Positions 1-8,925 are shown, numbered from the stretch's first letter. The stretch is 64,000 nucleotides of DNA from Neoroseomonas terrae (GCF_018129025.1 NZ_JAAEDI010000023.1:1-64000); one strand, 5' to 3'. Program-made: numbers and translations. The notes: generated from the sequence alone by a model not told the origin.

Positions 1-512
1 CCCGGTCCGGGCGCCGATGGAACGGCCGGCGCGCTGGGCTGCCGCACCGCGGCCGGCGCGGTCGGCTCAACCGGATCCCAGGGGATTCGCGGCGCCCTCG
101 GCAGCGGCGGGGGCCCCGGTGCGGCCATCGGCATGCTGCGGTCTCCCTCGGTGCCGGCCGGGCGCGGCGACACGGGCCGCATCTCGGCATCGAGCGGATT
201 GCGACTGCGCTGGCGTTCATCGGCAAGCGCCGCCGTCAACGCATCGCGCACCGCGACATCGGGCACGGTCGGGCGGGCCGGGATGGTTCCAAGATTCGGA
301 AAGGGATCATCGGCGCCGGGCGGCCGTTCACGCCCCTCGAAGGCCGGCCCGGTCAGGTTGCTCCACAGCGGGCCGATCGCCTCGCCGCCCTGCCCGGCCG
401 TGCAGCCGGCCGTCAGCAGCGCCGCGGCGAGCACCAGCCGCCGTGCTTGATCGGCCCGTGCCCGGCCCCTACCGTGCCGGGGCGTTGCCCTGCGGTCCAT
501 CCGACCGGTCAT
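1..512 (-). CDS. Pro-rich outer-membrane lipoprotein, 3' end beyond window
   Basis: An open minus-strand frame runs from ATG at 512 (or the in-frame ATG at 500) off the window start. The N-terminus has several Arg, a hydrophobic stretch RRLVLAAALLTAGC and a lipobox LTAGC, so it is a type II signal peptide with the Cys near residue 41. The mature part continues about 130 residues in the window, is rich in Pro and Ala, and contains the segment VPDVAVRDALTAALADE. No known domain is recognised. It is divergent from phaC with 89 bp between starts, so the two may share a promoter region. Function is unknown; the C-terminus is not visible. Confidence 0.7.
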   Translation of the reverse strand, partial: MTGRMDRRATPRHGRGRARADQARRLVLAAALLTAGCTAGQGGEAIGPLWSNLTGPAFEGRERPPGADDPFPNLGTIPARPTVPDVAVRDALTAALADERQRSRNPLDAEMRPVSPRPAGTEGDRSMPMAAPGPPPLPRAPRIPWDPVEPTAPAAVRQPSAPAVPSAPGP

Positions 513-601
513 GCCGCCACTGTCGCCATCGCGGCCAAGCGGTACCCCGAATCGGTCGGCACGCGAAGGCCATGCCGCCAGTTGATGGATGCGAATACCC
601 G

Positions 602-2407
602 ATGGCCGAGACAGAAAACCCGAACGCCGCGCAGTTCCGCCTGCCGGACCCTGCCATCGTCAGCCGCACCATGGCCGATGTCGCGGAACGGGGGCAGCGC
701 ATCGTCTCGGACTTCCTGAAGCGCCAGTCGGAATCGGCAGCCGATCCCGACCCGCTCAAGATCGGCCACGCCTTCCTCGAAATGACGACGCGGCTGATGG
801 CCAACCCGGGTCGGCTGATGCAGGCGCAGCTCGGTTTCTGGCACGACTACCTTACCCTTTGGCAGAACACGGCGCGGCGCATGCTCGGCGACGAGCCGAA
901 GCCCGTCATCGCCGAGGACGACAAGGACCGCCGCTTCAAGGACGACGCCTGGCGCGACCATGAGGTGTTCGATTTCATCCGCCAATCATACCTGTTGTCT
1001 GCGCGCTACTTCCGATCCGTCGTCGAGGGCACGGAGGGCCTGCCGGCACACACCGCGCAGAAGGTGGATTTCTACACGCGGCAGTTCGTGGATGCGATGA
1101 GCCCGACGAACTTCCTGATGACAAATCCGGAGGTACTGCGCCGCACCGCGGAATCGGGCGGCGAGAACCTGCTGCGCGGCCTGTCGAACCTTCTATCCGA
1201 CCTCGAGCGCGGGCGCGGCAAACTGCGCATCCGCATGACTGACGACACCAAGTTCCGCGTCGGCGAGAACATCGCCGTCACGCCAGGCAAGGTCGTGTTC
1301 CAGAACGACCTGATGCAGCTGATCCAGTACAGCCCGACAACGAAGGAGGTGCTGAAGCGCCCGCTGCTGATCATCCCGCCCTGGATCAACAAGTTCTACA
1401 TCCTCGACCTGCGGCCGAAGAACAGCTTCATCCGCTGGGCGGTGGAACAGGGCCATACGGTCTTCGTCATCTCCTGGGTCAATCCGGACGAGAAACTCGC
1501 CGAGAAGGGCTTCGACGACTACATGCTCGAAGGACCCTACGCCGCGCTCGACGCGATCGAGGCGGCGACCGGTGAGAAGGGTGCCAACGTCATCGGCTAC
1601 TGCCTTGGCGGCACGCTGCTGGCGTCCACCCTTGCTCACATGGCGGTGAGGAAAGACACGCGGGTGAAGTCCGCCACCTTCTTCACGACGATGGTGGATT
1701 TCGAGGAGGCAGGGGAACTTGGCGTCTTCATCGACGAGGAGCAGCTCTCGGCCCTCGAGGAGAAGATGTCGAAGCTCGGCTACCTCGAGGGCCGCGAGAT
1801 GGCGACGACCTTCAACATGCTGCGGGCGAACGACCTGATTTGGTCCTTCGTGGTCAACAACTACCTGATGGGCCAGGAGCCCTTCCCCTTCGACCTGCTG
1901 TACTGGAACGACGATTCCACGCGCATGCCGGCGAAGATGCACAGCTTCTACCTGCGCCGGATGTACCAGCAGAACGACCTGGTGAAACCGGGCGGCGTGG
2001 ATCTGGCCGGGGTGAAGCTCGACCTGAGGAAGGTCAAGGTCCCAGCCTACATCCTCTCGACGCGCGAGGACCATATCGCGCCCTGGAAATCCACCTACCG
2101 CGCTACGCAGCTCTACAAGGGGTCGACGCGCTTCGTGCTTGCCGCCTCCGGCCACATCGCGGGTGTCGCAAACCCGCCGGATGCCGGCAAGTACAGCCAT
2201 TGGGTCAATGCCGAACTGCCGCCGGAACCCGACGCTTGGTTCAAGGGGGCGACGGAGCTCGCTGGATCCTGGTGGCCGGACTGGCACCGCTGGGTATCGG
2301 CGCTCGACCGCACCATGGCCCCGGCGCGTGTGCCCGGCCAAGGCGGTGGCTTGGCTGCAATCGAGGACGCACCGGGCTCCTTCGTGAAGGTCATGGCGAC
2401 GGACTGA
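602..2407 (+). CDS. phaC: Class I poly(3-hydroxyalkanoate) synthase PhaC
   Basis: Polymerises (R)-3-hydroxyacyl-CoA into polyhydroxyalkanoate at the granule surface. The 601-residue length fits class I enzymes. An N-terminal PhaC domain occupies roughly residues 60-230 (FLEMTTRLMANPGRLMQAQL, and TNFLMTNPEVLRR), followed by an alpha/beta-hydrolase fold. The lipase-like box is GYCLGG with the nucleophile Cys334; the catalytic Asp490 (REDHIAPW) and His518 (SGHIAG) are present. The frame is open further upstream to position 17, but the ATG at 602 begins MAETENPNAAQ, the usual type of PhaC start, and the upstream part overlaps the divergent lipoprotein. No phaA/phaB is next to it. Confidence 0.96.
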   Translation: MAETENPNAAQFRLPDPAIVSRTMADVAERGQRIVSDFLKRQSESAADPDPLKIGHAFLEMTTRLMANPGRLMQAQLGFWHDYLTLWQNTARRMLGDEPKPVIAEDDKDRRFKDDAWRDHEVFDFIRQSYLLSARYFRSVVEGTEGLPAHTAQKVDFYTRQFVDAMSPTNFLMTNPEVLRRTAESGGENLLRGLSNLLSDLERGRGKLRIRMTDDTKFRVGENIAVTPGKVVFQNDLMQLIQYSPTTKEVLKRPLLIIPPWINKFYILDLRPKNSFIRWAVEQGHTVFVISWVNPDEKLAEKGFDDYMLEGPYAALDAIEAATGEKGANVIGYCLGGTLLASTLAHMAVRKDTRVKSATFFTTMVDFEEAGELGVFIDEEQLSALEEKMSKLGYLEGREMATTFNMLRANDLIWSFVVNNYLMGQEPFPFDLLYWNDDSTRMPAKMHSFYLRRMYQQNDLVKPGGVDLAGVKLDLRKVKVPAYILSTREDHIAPWKSTYRATQLYKGSTRFVLAASGHIAGVANPPDAGKYSHWVNAELPPEPDAWFKGATELAGSWWPDWHRWVSALDRTMAPARVPGQGGGLAAIEDAPGSFVKVMATD

Positions 2408-2630
2408 CCCAGGCCGAAGCGCCCGGCAGCGCCTCTGCCCGAGTCTTTCTTTGGACCTTAGACGGTGGGTGGCTGGCATCCGCCGGCCTGCCTTCGCGCC
2501 ATGCGCGCTGTGCCGGGGATTGCAGCCGGCTCGCGCTTCGCGGCGGCGGTTCGGCTTTCGAGGGAGGACTCGGGCTTATCCCGGTCGAACGACCGCGCCG
2601 CTGTTCAGCGCGCCGCCCGTGGTCCCGGTG

Positions 2631-3269
2631 TCAGTACCCGCGCCCGAGCCCGGCCGTGATCGCGCCCGGCGCGCCCCATTGCCACCACGGGCCCGCGCCG
2701 GACCAGCCGCTGTCGAGGTCGAGCCGCCTGATATCGTTCGACAGCGCCGCCATGGCCTGCTCGGCCGCCGGCAACGGCCCCACATCGCTCAGCCGGTCGA
2801 GCGTCACCTCGCCGCCCGGCTCGAAGATCGGTGCGCGGAGCGCCGCCGCCGCTCCGGCCCGGTCATTCGCCCGAAGCCGCGCCGATACGGTGCCGAGCGC
2901 CTGGATCACCTCCGCCGCCGGCGCCTGTTGCGCGGCGCCGATGGCGGCCCGGTTTTCGTCCCGCGCCGTCCGCATCGCATAGCCAATGGTGGGCGACAGG
3001 TTTGGCCAGGCACGCCGGTTGGCCACCTCGAGGTCGATCGCCTCGAACCGGGCCAGCGCCAGCGCCGCCTCGGCCGGGTGGCCGGCGAGCTCGGCGCCCT
3101 GGTTGGCAAAAGCGGCGGTCGTTGCCGCCACGGCCGCGCGCAGCGGCCCGCCCTCGCGCGGCTCGGTCGTCAGCACCGCGGGCGGCAGCGCCTGCGGCGT
3201 GCGGAGTTCCTCGCAGGCCGCCAGCAGCACCGGCAACAGGGTCAAGGCGCGTCGATCGATCAAGGCCAA
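2631..3269 (-). CDS. Lipoprotein, tandem paralogue of the upstream gene
   Basis: About 212 residues. The start is probably TTG at 3269 or at 3263; the latter overlaps the TGA of the upstream gene as TTGA, suggesting translational coupling. The N-terminus IDRRALTLLPVLLAAC is a lipoprotein signal peptide with lipobox LLAAC. The body (FANQGAELAGHPAEAA, LSPTIGYAMRTARDENRAAI) aligns with the neighbouring lipoprotein 3260-3847 over about 80 residues, so the pair arose by duplication. It ends in a Trp/Gly-rich tail (GPWWQWG). No family of known function is recognised; an envelope role is inferred from the signal only. Confidence 0.72.
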   Translation of the reverse strand: MALIDRRALTLLPVLLAACEELRTPQALPPAVLTTEPREGGPLRAAVAATTAAFANQGAELAGHPAEAALALARFEAIDLEVANRRAWPNLSPTIGYAMRTARDENRAAIGAAQQAPAAEVIQALGTVSARLRANDRAGAAAALRAPIFEPGGEVTLDRLSDVGPLPAAEQAMAALSNDIRRLDLDSGWSGAGPWWQWGAPGAITAGLGRGY

Positions 3270-3847
3270 CTGTCGTCCTGCCCCTGGCGCTGGATGCGGA
3301 GGAATTCGTAGAACACCATTTGCGCCGCTTGGGCAGAACGGGGCAAGAGCGGGAGGTTCGACAGCTTGGCGAGCGAGGCATCCCCGCCCGGCGTGAACAG
3401 TGGCGGCTGTAGCCGGGTCGGAGCGGCTGTCGGGTTTTGCCCGCCATAGTCCATGCGAACGGCCGTCATGGCATTGATGACCGGCTGCGGCAGGGCGGCC
3501 TGCTCGATGCCGATCGCCGCGCGCCATTCCGGCCGCGCCTGTTCCAGTGCCATCTTTGCGAGCGGCGACATCTCGATCCAGCGCTGATTCACATTCAGCT
3601 CGATCACCAGGAACTCGGCCTGGGAGATGATGTGCGCCGCGACCCAGGGCTGCCCGGCCATTTGACCGGGCGAAGCGAAATAGCTCGCAGTGTTGATGAT
3701 CGCCTGATTGCCCGGGTCGGCGAAACCGGCAGCCGGATCGAACGGCAGTTGCGCGGGCGGCAACGGCGGCCTCGTGCTGCAGGCTGCGGTCAGGCCAGCC
3801 AATGCGACCGCGAGGCTCCGCCGGGGTAAAGCGAAATCCTGCGCCAT
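3260..3847 (-). CDS. Lipoprotein of unknown function
   Basis: 195 residues from ATG at 3847, preceded by GGAGG eight bases upstream; an in-frame ATG at 3862 is less likely. The N-terminus LPRRSLAVALAGLTAAC is a lipoprotein signal (twin Arg, hydrophobic stretch, lipobox LTAAC). The mature domain is helical with conserved-looking segments (NTASYFASPGQMAGQPW, SPLAKMALEQARPEWRAAIG) shared with the downstream paralogue. It heads a two-gene operon, the second gene starting within its stop codon. Function unknown. Confidence 0.78.
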   Translation of the reverse strand: MAQDFALPRRSLAVALAGLTAACSTRPPLPPAQLPFDPAAGFADPGNQAIINTASYFASPGQMAGQPWVAAHIISQAEFLVIELNVNQRWIEMSPLAKMALEQARPEWRAAIGIEQAALPQPVINAMTAVRMDYGGQNPTAAPTRLQPPLFTPGGDASLAKLSNLPLLPRSAQAAQMVFYEFLRIQRQGQDDSWP

Positions 3848-3901
3848 GGCACCATCCTCCATCCGTGCATCTGGCGTTGCCGGAGCCGCGCGGCAATCCC
3901 G

Positions 3902-4879
3902 CTACAGGCAACCGGCCGCCCGCGCCCGCGCCCGCACGAGGGCAAGCACGGTGCGGCAGGTCGGCGCTGCCTCGCCCACCAGATCGGCCAGTTCGACCAC
4001 GGCGCCGAGCAGCGCCTCGACCTCCATCGGCCGCCCGCGCTCCAGATCCTGGAGCATCGATGTCTTGTGCGCGCCGACTTCCGCCGCGCCGGCGATGCGC
4101 TTGTCGACGTCGATCGCGAAGCGGATGCCCAGCGCTTCGGCGATGCGCTGGCCCTCCAGCATCATGGTGCGGGCGACCGCCCGCTGCTCGTCATCGTTGA
4201 TCAGCACGTCGAGCGTCGCCGTGGTCAGCGCCGAGATGGGATTGAAGGCCAGGTTGCCCCACAGCTTCACCCATAGCTCGTCCCGGATGCGCGGCCGTAC
4301 CGGCGCCTTGAACCCGGCGGCAATCAGCGCCTCGGACAGCTTCTGGGCACGAGGGCTGCGCGAGCCATCCGGTTCGCCGAGGGAGAAGCGGTCGCCATAG
4401 GTGTGTTCGATGACACCGGGCTCGATCACCTCGGCCGCGGGATAGACGATGCAGCCGATGGCCCGCTGCGGAGGCAGAAGGCGGGAGACGATGCCGCCAG
4501 GATCGACGCTCTCGACGATGCGGCCCCCATGCGGCCCGGCGAGGCCGTGGAAGTACCACCACGGCACGCCGTTGACCGCGCTGACGATCGCTGTCTCCCG
4601 CCCCAGCAGCGGCTGCATCTGCAGCGCAGCGCCGGGCAGCGAATGCGCCTTCAGCGTGACCACGACGTAGTCCTGCGGGCCGGCCTCCTCGGCGGAGGCG
4701 ACGCAGCGCGGGCGGGCGGAGATCTCCTGGCCCTCGCTCAGCAGGCGCAGGCCCTTCGCCTGCATCGCGGCAAGATGAGGGCCGCGGGCGATGACGGTGA
4801 CCTCGGCATCGCCCTTCAGAGCGAGCTTCGCCGCCATGAGGCCGCCGATCGCGCCGGCACCGAAGATGCAGACCTTCAT
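3902..4879 (-). CDS. 2-dehydropantoate 2-reductase family (PanE/ApbA-like)
   Basis: 325 residues of the ketopantoate reductase family, which reduces 2-dehydropantoate (or related 2-keto acids) with NADPH. The Rossmann motif GAGAIGG is at residues 7-13; a lysine in the TLKAHS segment (about residue 77) and the C-terminal helix VKLWGNLAFNPISALT match the family. It is the second gene of an operon: its ATG at 4879 overlaps the TGA of the acyl-CoA synthetase (ATGA). The family contains many paralogues that are not in pantothenate synthesis, and the coupling to an acyl-CoA ligase suggests a catabolic 2-keto-acid substrate rather than true PanE, so no symbol is given. Confidence 0.85.
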   Translation of the reverse strand: MKVCIFGAGAIGGLMAAKLALKGDAEVTVIARGPHLAAMQAKGLRLLSEGQEISARPRCVASAEEAGPQDYVVVTLKAHSLPGAALQMQPLLGRETAIVSAVNGVPWWYFHGLAGPHGGRIVESVDPGGIVSRLLPPQRAIGCIVYPAAEVIEPGVIEHTYGDRFSLGEPDGSRSPRAQKLSEALIAAGFKAPVRPRIRDELWVKLWGNLAFNPISALTTATLDVLINDDEQRAVARTMMLEGQRIAEALGIRFAIDVDKRIAGAAEVGAHKTSMLQDLERGRPMEVEALLGAVVELADLVGEAAPTCRTVLALVRARARAAGCL

Positions 4880-6387
4880 GCCGTCAGCCCCAGCTTCTCC
4901 GCGAGCCCGATACGCATCAGCTTGCCCGTCGCGCCCTTCGGGATCTCGTCAAGGAACACCACTTTCCGCGGCACCTTGAAATCCGCGAGATGCAGCGCGG
5001 CGAACTCGCGCAGTTCGCGTTCGCTGCAGGCCAGGCCGTCGCGGAGCACCACGGCGACCGCGACTTCCTCACCCAGCTTCGCATGCGGCATGGCGAAGCA
5101 GAGCGCCTGCGCCACCGCCGGATGGCCGGACAGCACGCCGTCCACCTCCAGGGGGCTCACCTTCTCCCCGCCGCGGTTGATCAGTTCCTTAAGCCGTCCG
5201 GTCAGCGTCAGGAAGCCATCGGCATCGAAGGCGCCCTGGTCCCCGGTGCGGAACCAGCCATTGGTGAAGGCCTTGCCGTTGGCCTCGGGGTTCGCCTCGT
5301 AGCCGGCGGTGACGTTGGGGCCGCGGATCACGACCTCGCCAATCTGACCTACGGTCAGCAGCGTGCCGTCATCACCCATGACGGCGACCTGCGGGCCCGC
5401 CGCCAGCCCAACGGAACCCGGCTTGCGCGGTCCGGCGAGCGGGTTCGAGCACATCTGGTGGGACGCCTCCGTCATGCCATAGGCCTCGACCAGCGGCGCG
5501 GCGAAGACCTGTTCCAGTTGCTGCATGACCGGTGCCGGCAGCGATGCCGAGGAGGAGCGAAGGAAGCGCAGCCGCGCCCGCGCGATAACGTCCGCGTTTC
5601 GTTCAGCGCGCGCCAGGATCGCCTGATGCATGGTGGGCACGGCGGTGAACCAGCTTGGCCGTTCCTCATCCAGCCAGCGGAAGAAGCGCAGCGCATCGAA
5701 GCCCGGCGTGCAGATGACCGACGCACCCGCACCCAGCGAGGACAGCACCGCCGCGATCAGACCATGGATATGGAACAGCGGCATGACGTTGAGGCAAGCG
5801 TCGTCCGGCCCCAGTTCCAGCGTGCGCGCGATGTTGCGGGCCGAGGCGCAGACATTCGCCTGGGTCAGCGGCACGATCTTCGGCCGCGCCGTGGTGCCGG
5901 AGGTATGCAGGATCAGCGCCTCGTCCGTCGACAGGGCCTCGCCGGGCTTTGCCGCGCTGCCAGGCTCGCCGCCTTCCAGGGTGAAGTCGCCGGCCGCCTC
6001 ACCCGGGATCAGTTCCAGGACCGGGATGGACAGGCGCGCCGCCACTTCCCGCGCGTCGGAGGCCATACCCTGCAGCACGACCAGCGCCCGGGCGCGCAGG
6101 TCAGTCAGGTAGAAGGTGAATTCCTCCGCACGATAGGCGGGGTTCAGCGGCGCCGTCGCCGCACCGCTGCCGATGGCGAGGAAGGCCGCCGCCATCTCCG
6201 GCCCGTTGGGCAGGACAATCGCCACGCGGTCGCCACGCCCGATGCCAAGCCGGTTCAGCGTGCCGGTTGTGCGGGCGCAAAGGTCGCGCAACGCACCGAA
6301 GCTCAGCGACGGCCGGTCATTGGTGCCGCGCAATGCCGCCGCGCCCGCGGGTGCGGCGGCAAGCAGATGCGGGATGGTATCGGTCAT
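4876..6387 (-). CDS. AMP-dependent acyl-CoA synthetase (oxalyl-CoA-synthetase-like)
   Basis: 503 residues of the ANL adenylate-forming superfamily: activates a carboxylate to acyl-AMP and then acyl-CoA. The phosphate-binding motif ILHTSGTTARPK lies at about 159-170; further motifs are YGMTEASH, GWFRTGDQG and the catalytic C-terminal Lys in PKGATGKLMR. The stretch around NVMPLFHIHGLIAAVLSSLG and WFTAVPTMHQAIL resembles the plant AAE3/yeast Pcs60 oxalyl-CoA synthetase branch more than long-chain FadD; this is from memory, not a search. First gene of a two-gene operon with the ketopantoate-reductase-like gene. The exact substrate cannot be read from the sequence. Confidence 0.88.
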   Translation of the reverse strand: MTDTIPHLLAAAPAGAAALRGTNDRPSLSFGALRDLCARTTGTLNRLGIGRGDRVAIVLPNGPEMAAAFLAIGSGAATAPLNPAYRAEEFTFYLTDLRARALVVLQGMASDAREVAARLSIPVLELIPGEAAGDFTLEGGEPGSAAKPGEALSTDEALILHTSGTTARPKIVPLTQANVCASARNIARTLELGPDDACLNVMPLFHIHGLIAAVLSSLGAGASVICTPGFDALRFFRWLDEERPSWFTAVPTMHQAILARAERNADVIARARLRFLRSSSASLPAPVMQQLEQVFAAPLVEAYGMTEASHQMCSNPLAGPRKPGSVGLAAGPQVAVMGDDGTLLTVGQIGEVVIRGPNVTAGYEANPEANGKAFTNGWFRTGDQGAFDADGFLTLTGRLKELINRGGEKVSPLEVDGVLSGHPAVAQALCFAMPHAKLGEEVAVAVVLRDGLACSERELREFAALHLADFKVPRKVVFLDEIPKGATGKLMRIGLAEKLGLTA

Positions 6388-6470
6388 GCGCGCGTTCTTC
6401 CTCCCTTGCCGGCGGTCTTGCTGCCGCTGCTCGGCGTCTTCGCGTGATCTCCCCGGCCAGGCGCGGCGCG

Positions 6471-7022
6471 TCAGGCGCCGGCGAGCGAGCGCCGATGCCG
6501 CCCCGACAACTCGACATAGTGCCCGGCGGTGCGGTCGAAGCCGGCGCGGCGCTCCACAGTCAGCACCTGAACCATCTTCGCCGGGTTGCCCATCCAGAGT
6601 TCCATCGCCTTGATGACCTTGCCCGGCGGCAGCACGGAACCGGCGGCGAGCACGCCGCCTTCCTCGATGACCGCATCGTCGAGCACGGTTGCGCCCATCC
6701 CGACGAAGGCGCGGTCCTTCAGCGTGCAGGCGTGGATGATCGCGGCGTGGCCGACAGTGACGTCATTGCCGATGGTGGTGCATTGCCGCCCGGCATTCAC
6801 ATGCACGATCGTGCCGTCCTGGATATTCGTGCCGGTGCCGATGGTGATGGTGTTGGTGTCGCCGCGCAGGACGCAGTGATACCAGATGTTGGACCCCTCC
6901 CCGATCGTCACCTGGCCGATCACGGCGGCGGTCGGCGCGACCCAGGCATTGGGGTGGATGACGGGGCGATGGCCCTCGAAGACATAGAGCGGCGGCAGCG
7001 TTGTGGTCTGGTTGGCGTCCAT
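6471..7022 (-). CDS. Gamma-carbonic-anhydrase-like left-handed beta-helix protein
   Basis: 183 residues with hexapeptide repeats forming a left-handed beta helix (IGEGSNIWYHCVLRGD, IGTGTNIQDGTIVH, IGNDVTVGHAAIIHACTL). The three metal-ligand histidines expected for the gamma-CA/YrdA family are present (His74, His92, His97). The frame extends upstream to 7289, but ATG at 7022 (MDANQTTTLP) fits the family length and the upstream part lies in an intergenic repeat. Carbonic anhydrase activity in this subfamily is often unproven. The leader contains the repeat element 7110-7287. Confidence 0.88.
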   Translation of the reverse strand: MDANQTTTLPPLYVFEGHRPVIHPNAWVAPTAAVIGQVTIGEGSNIWYHCVLRGDTNTITIGTGTNIQDGTIVHVNAGRQCTTIGNDVTVGHAAIIHACTLKDRAFVGMGATVLDDAVIEEGGVLAAGSVLPPGKVIKAMELWMGNPAKMVQVLTVERRAGFDRTAGHYVELSGRHRRSLAGA

Positions 7023-7109
7023 GGTCGATCCTCCGATATTCCGGCCGACAGGATGCGCCTTCGGGCGGGGCAGCGGAAGCCACCCCCGCCTGGAGGCCCG
7101 GTCACGAGC

Positions 7110-7287
7110 GGAGGGGCGCTGCCCCTCCGAACCACCCCGCCAGGTGGCTGGGCCACCTGGACCGCAATCGATTGGTGCGTCGGAGCGGGCTTCGGAACCA
7201 TTCTGCCAGCCGCGCCGGGGGCCAGATGGAGGTTTGCAAAGGCCTTTCGGCCTTTGCTGGGGTGGCTTGGAGGGGTGAAACCCCTCC
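7110..7287 (+). repeat. Structured intergenic repeat, copy A
   Basis: One of three copies of an about 180-bp intergenic element (others at 13690-13865 and 21850-22035). In order: hairpin H1 7110-7128 (GGAGGGGC / GCCCCTCC), hairpin H2 with a perfect 9-bp stem CCAGGTGGC-TGG-GCCACCTGG, the conserved box GGACCGCAATC, a variable middle, hairpin H3 GCAAAGGCC-TTTC-GGCCTTTGC, and hairpin H4 7269-7287. A CCACCCC near H1 can pair with GGGGTGG before H4, enclosing H2 and H3. Stems vary between copies but stay paired. It lies between argC and the gamma-CA gene, in the leader of the latter. Confidence 0.85.
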
Positions 7288-7328
7288 AACGCCGTCAGCA
7301 GCAGTATCAGCGCAACCCGTCGCTGCTC

Positions 7329-8294
7329 CTATTCGGCGGCGCGCGCCGTCGCCACCGGCAGGTCGGCATTCACGGGAATGTCGAGCATCAGCCCGAGGTT
7401 CTGCACCGCCGCCCCCGACGCGCCTTTGCCGAGGTTGTCGTAGCGCGCCACCAGCACCGCCTGCCCGAGCGACGCGTCGCCATGGACGCGGATCTCGAGG
7501 CCGTTGGTGTTGTTCAGCGCCTGCGGCTCGATCTTGCCATTGGCGTCGGCCGGCACGACGCGGACATAGGTGCTGCCGGCGTAGCGCGCGGCTAGCATCG
7601 CCTCGATCTCCGCCGGCGTCACGGTCTTGGCGAGCGTGTCGAGATGCAGCGGGATCGCGTCGATCATGCCCTGCGCGTAGTCGGCGACGGCCGGGACGAA
7701 GATCGGCCGGCGCGTCAGCAGGGAGTATTTCTGCAGCTCCGGCACATGCTTGTGCTTCAGCCCGAGGCCGTACATCTCGAAATCCGGCGCCGTGCGGGAT
7801 TCATAGGCCGCGACCATCGACTTGCCGCCGCCGGTGTAGCCGGAGACAGCGTTGACGGTGACGGGATGATCCGCCGCCATGATCCCGGCCTCGACCAGCG
7901 GCCGCAGCATGAGGATCGCCCCGGTCGGGTAGCAACCCGGGTTGGAGACACGCTGTGCGGACGCGATTGCCGCCGGTTGGTTCGCCGTCAGCTCGGCCAA
8001 GCCATAGACCCAGTCCGGATCGACCCGGTACGCGGTGGAGGCATCGAGCAGCTTCGGCGCGTTGTTGCCGAGGGAAGCGGCCAGCGCCGCGCTCTCCTTC
8101 GCCGCGTCGTCTGGCAGGCAGAGGATGACGAGGTCCACCTCCTCCATCATCTCCCGGCGCGCCCCGGGGTCCTTTCGGCGGTCCGCGTCGATCGAGCGCA
8201 GGGCGACATGCGGGTTCTCCGCCAGCCGCTCGCGGATCTGCAGGCCGGTCGTGCCGGCCTCGCCGTCGATGAACACCTTGGGGGTCTTGGCCAT
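7329..8294 (-). CDS. argC: N-acetyl-gamma-glutamyl-phosphate reductase (ArgC, short type)
   Basis: Third step of arginine biosynthesis: NADPH-dependent reduction of N-acetylglutamyl phosphate to the semialdehyde, in the cytoplasm. 321 residues, the length of type 2 ArgC. It starts [18 protein letters not shown] (nucleotide-binding GEAGTTG at residues 11-17) and has the active-site Cys121 in SNPGCYPTG; the HKHVPEL and GYTGGGKS segments are typical. ATG at 8294 is preceded by GGAGG; a longer frame to 8351 has no such site. It follows the rplM-rpsI operon in the same direction, an arrangement common in alphaproteobacteria. Confidence 0.95.
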   Translation of the reverse strand: MAKTPKVFIDGEAGTTGLQIRERLAENPHVALRSIDADRRKDPGARREMMEEVDLVILCLPDDAAKESAALAASLGNNAPKLLDASTAYRVDPDWVYGLAELTANQPAAIASAQRVSNPGCYPTGAILMLRPLVEAGIMAADHPVTVNAVSGYTGGGKSMVAAYESRTAPDFEMYGLGLKHKHVPELQKYSLLTRRPIFVPAVADYAQGMIDAIPLHLDTLAKTVTPAEIEAMLAARYAGSTYVRVVPADANGKIEPQALNNTNGLEIRVHGDASLGQAVLVARYDNLGKGASGAAVQNLGLMLDIPVNADLPVATARAAE

Positions 8295-8346
8295 GGGAAA
8301 TGGACCTCCGTTGCGTGGGTAGTTTGCCGCCAAAGGCGGCCCGTAA

Positions 8347-8387
8347 TGCAATAGGGGCGGATCCTCGCGGATCCACCCCCATTTGCA
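8347..8387 (-). terminator. Long hairpin between rpsI and argC
   Basis: An inverted repeat with arms TGCAA...GGGG.GGATCC and GGATCC.CCCC...TTGCA around a four-base loop (TCGC) forms a stem of about 17 bp with a few mismatches or G.U pairs. It lies about 50 bp after the rpsI stop and about 50 bp before the argC ATG. No T-run follows, so it may be a terminator, an attenuating structure or an mRNA stability element. Confidence 0.45.
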
Positions 8388-8435
8388 TGACAGTCCTGCG
8401 TCGAAGGACCGGCGCTGCGCGCCGATCCGCCGGCG

Positions 8436-8921
8436 TCAGCGCTTGCTGAACTGGAAGGAACGTCGGGCCTTCGCCTTGCCGTACTTCTTCCGCTCGACCA
8501 CGCGCGGGTCGCGGGTCAGGAAACCGGCCTTCTTCAGGATGGCGCGCAGCTCCGGCTCATAGTTGGTGAGCGCGCGGGAGATGCCGTGGCGAACCGCGCC
8601 GGCCTGGCCCGAGAGCCCGCCGCCGACGACGGAGCAGAACACGTCGAACTGCTGGTAGCGGTCGGCCACCAGGAAGGGCTGCGTGATCAGCATGCGCAGC
8701 ACGGGGCGTGCGAAATAGCGCGACGCCGGCCGGTCGTTGATCAGGATCTGGCCCTTGCCGGGCTTCACCCACACGCGGGCCACGGCATCCTTGCGGCGGC
8801 CGGTGGCATAGGCGCGGCCCTGGGCATCGCGCTTCGGTTCACGCTTGATCGCGGCCTCAGGCGCCGCCGGCGTGCCGGCGACCATGTCCTTCAGGTCCGC
8901 GAGGGTACGGGTCTCGCTCAT
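8436..8921 (-). CDS. rpsI: 30S ribosomal protein S9
   Basis: 161 residues. An N-terminal extension of about 35 residues precedes the S9 core starting [20 protein letters not shown]; the conserved [19 protein letters not shown] and the basic C-terminus [17 protein letters not shown], whose tail reaches the P-site tRNA, are intact. It begins four bases after the rplM stop, so both are made from one mRNA. The extended N-terminus is usual in alphaproteobacteria. Confidence 0.97.
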   Translation of the reverse strand: MSETRTLADLKDMVAGTPAAPEAAIKREPKRDAQGRAYATGRRKDAVARVWVKPGKGQILINDRPASRYFARPVLRMLITQPFLVADRYQQFDVFCSVVGGGLSGQAGAVRHGISRALTNYEPELRAILKKAGFLTRDPRVVERKKYGKAKARRSFQFSKR

Positions 8922-8925
8922 GACC

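Noticed and set aside
1193-2479. 428-codon minus-strand open frame across phaC
   Set aside because: Antisense shadow of a GC-rich gene; product is His/Arg/Val-rich without family features, while the plus strand carries the complete PhaC with its triad.
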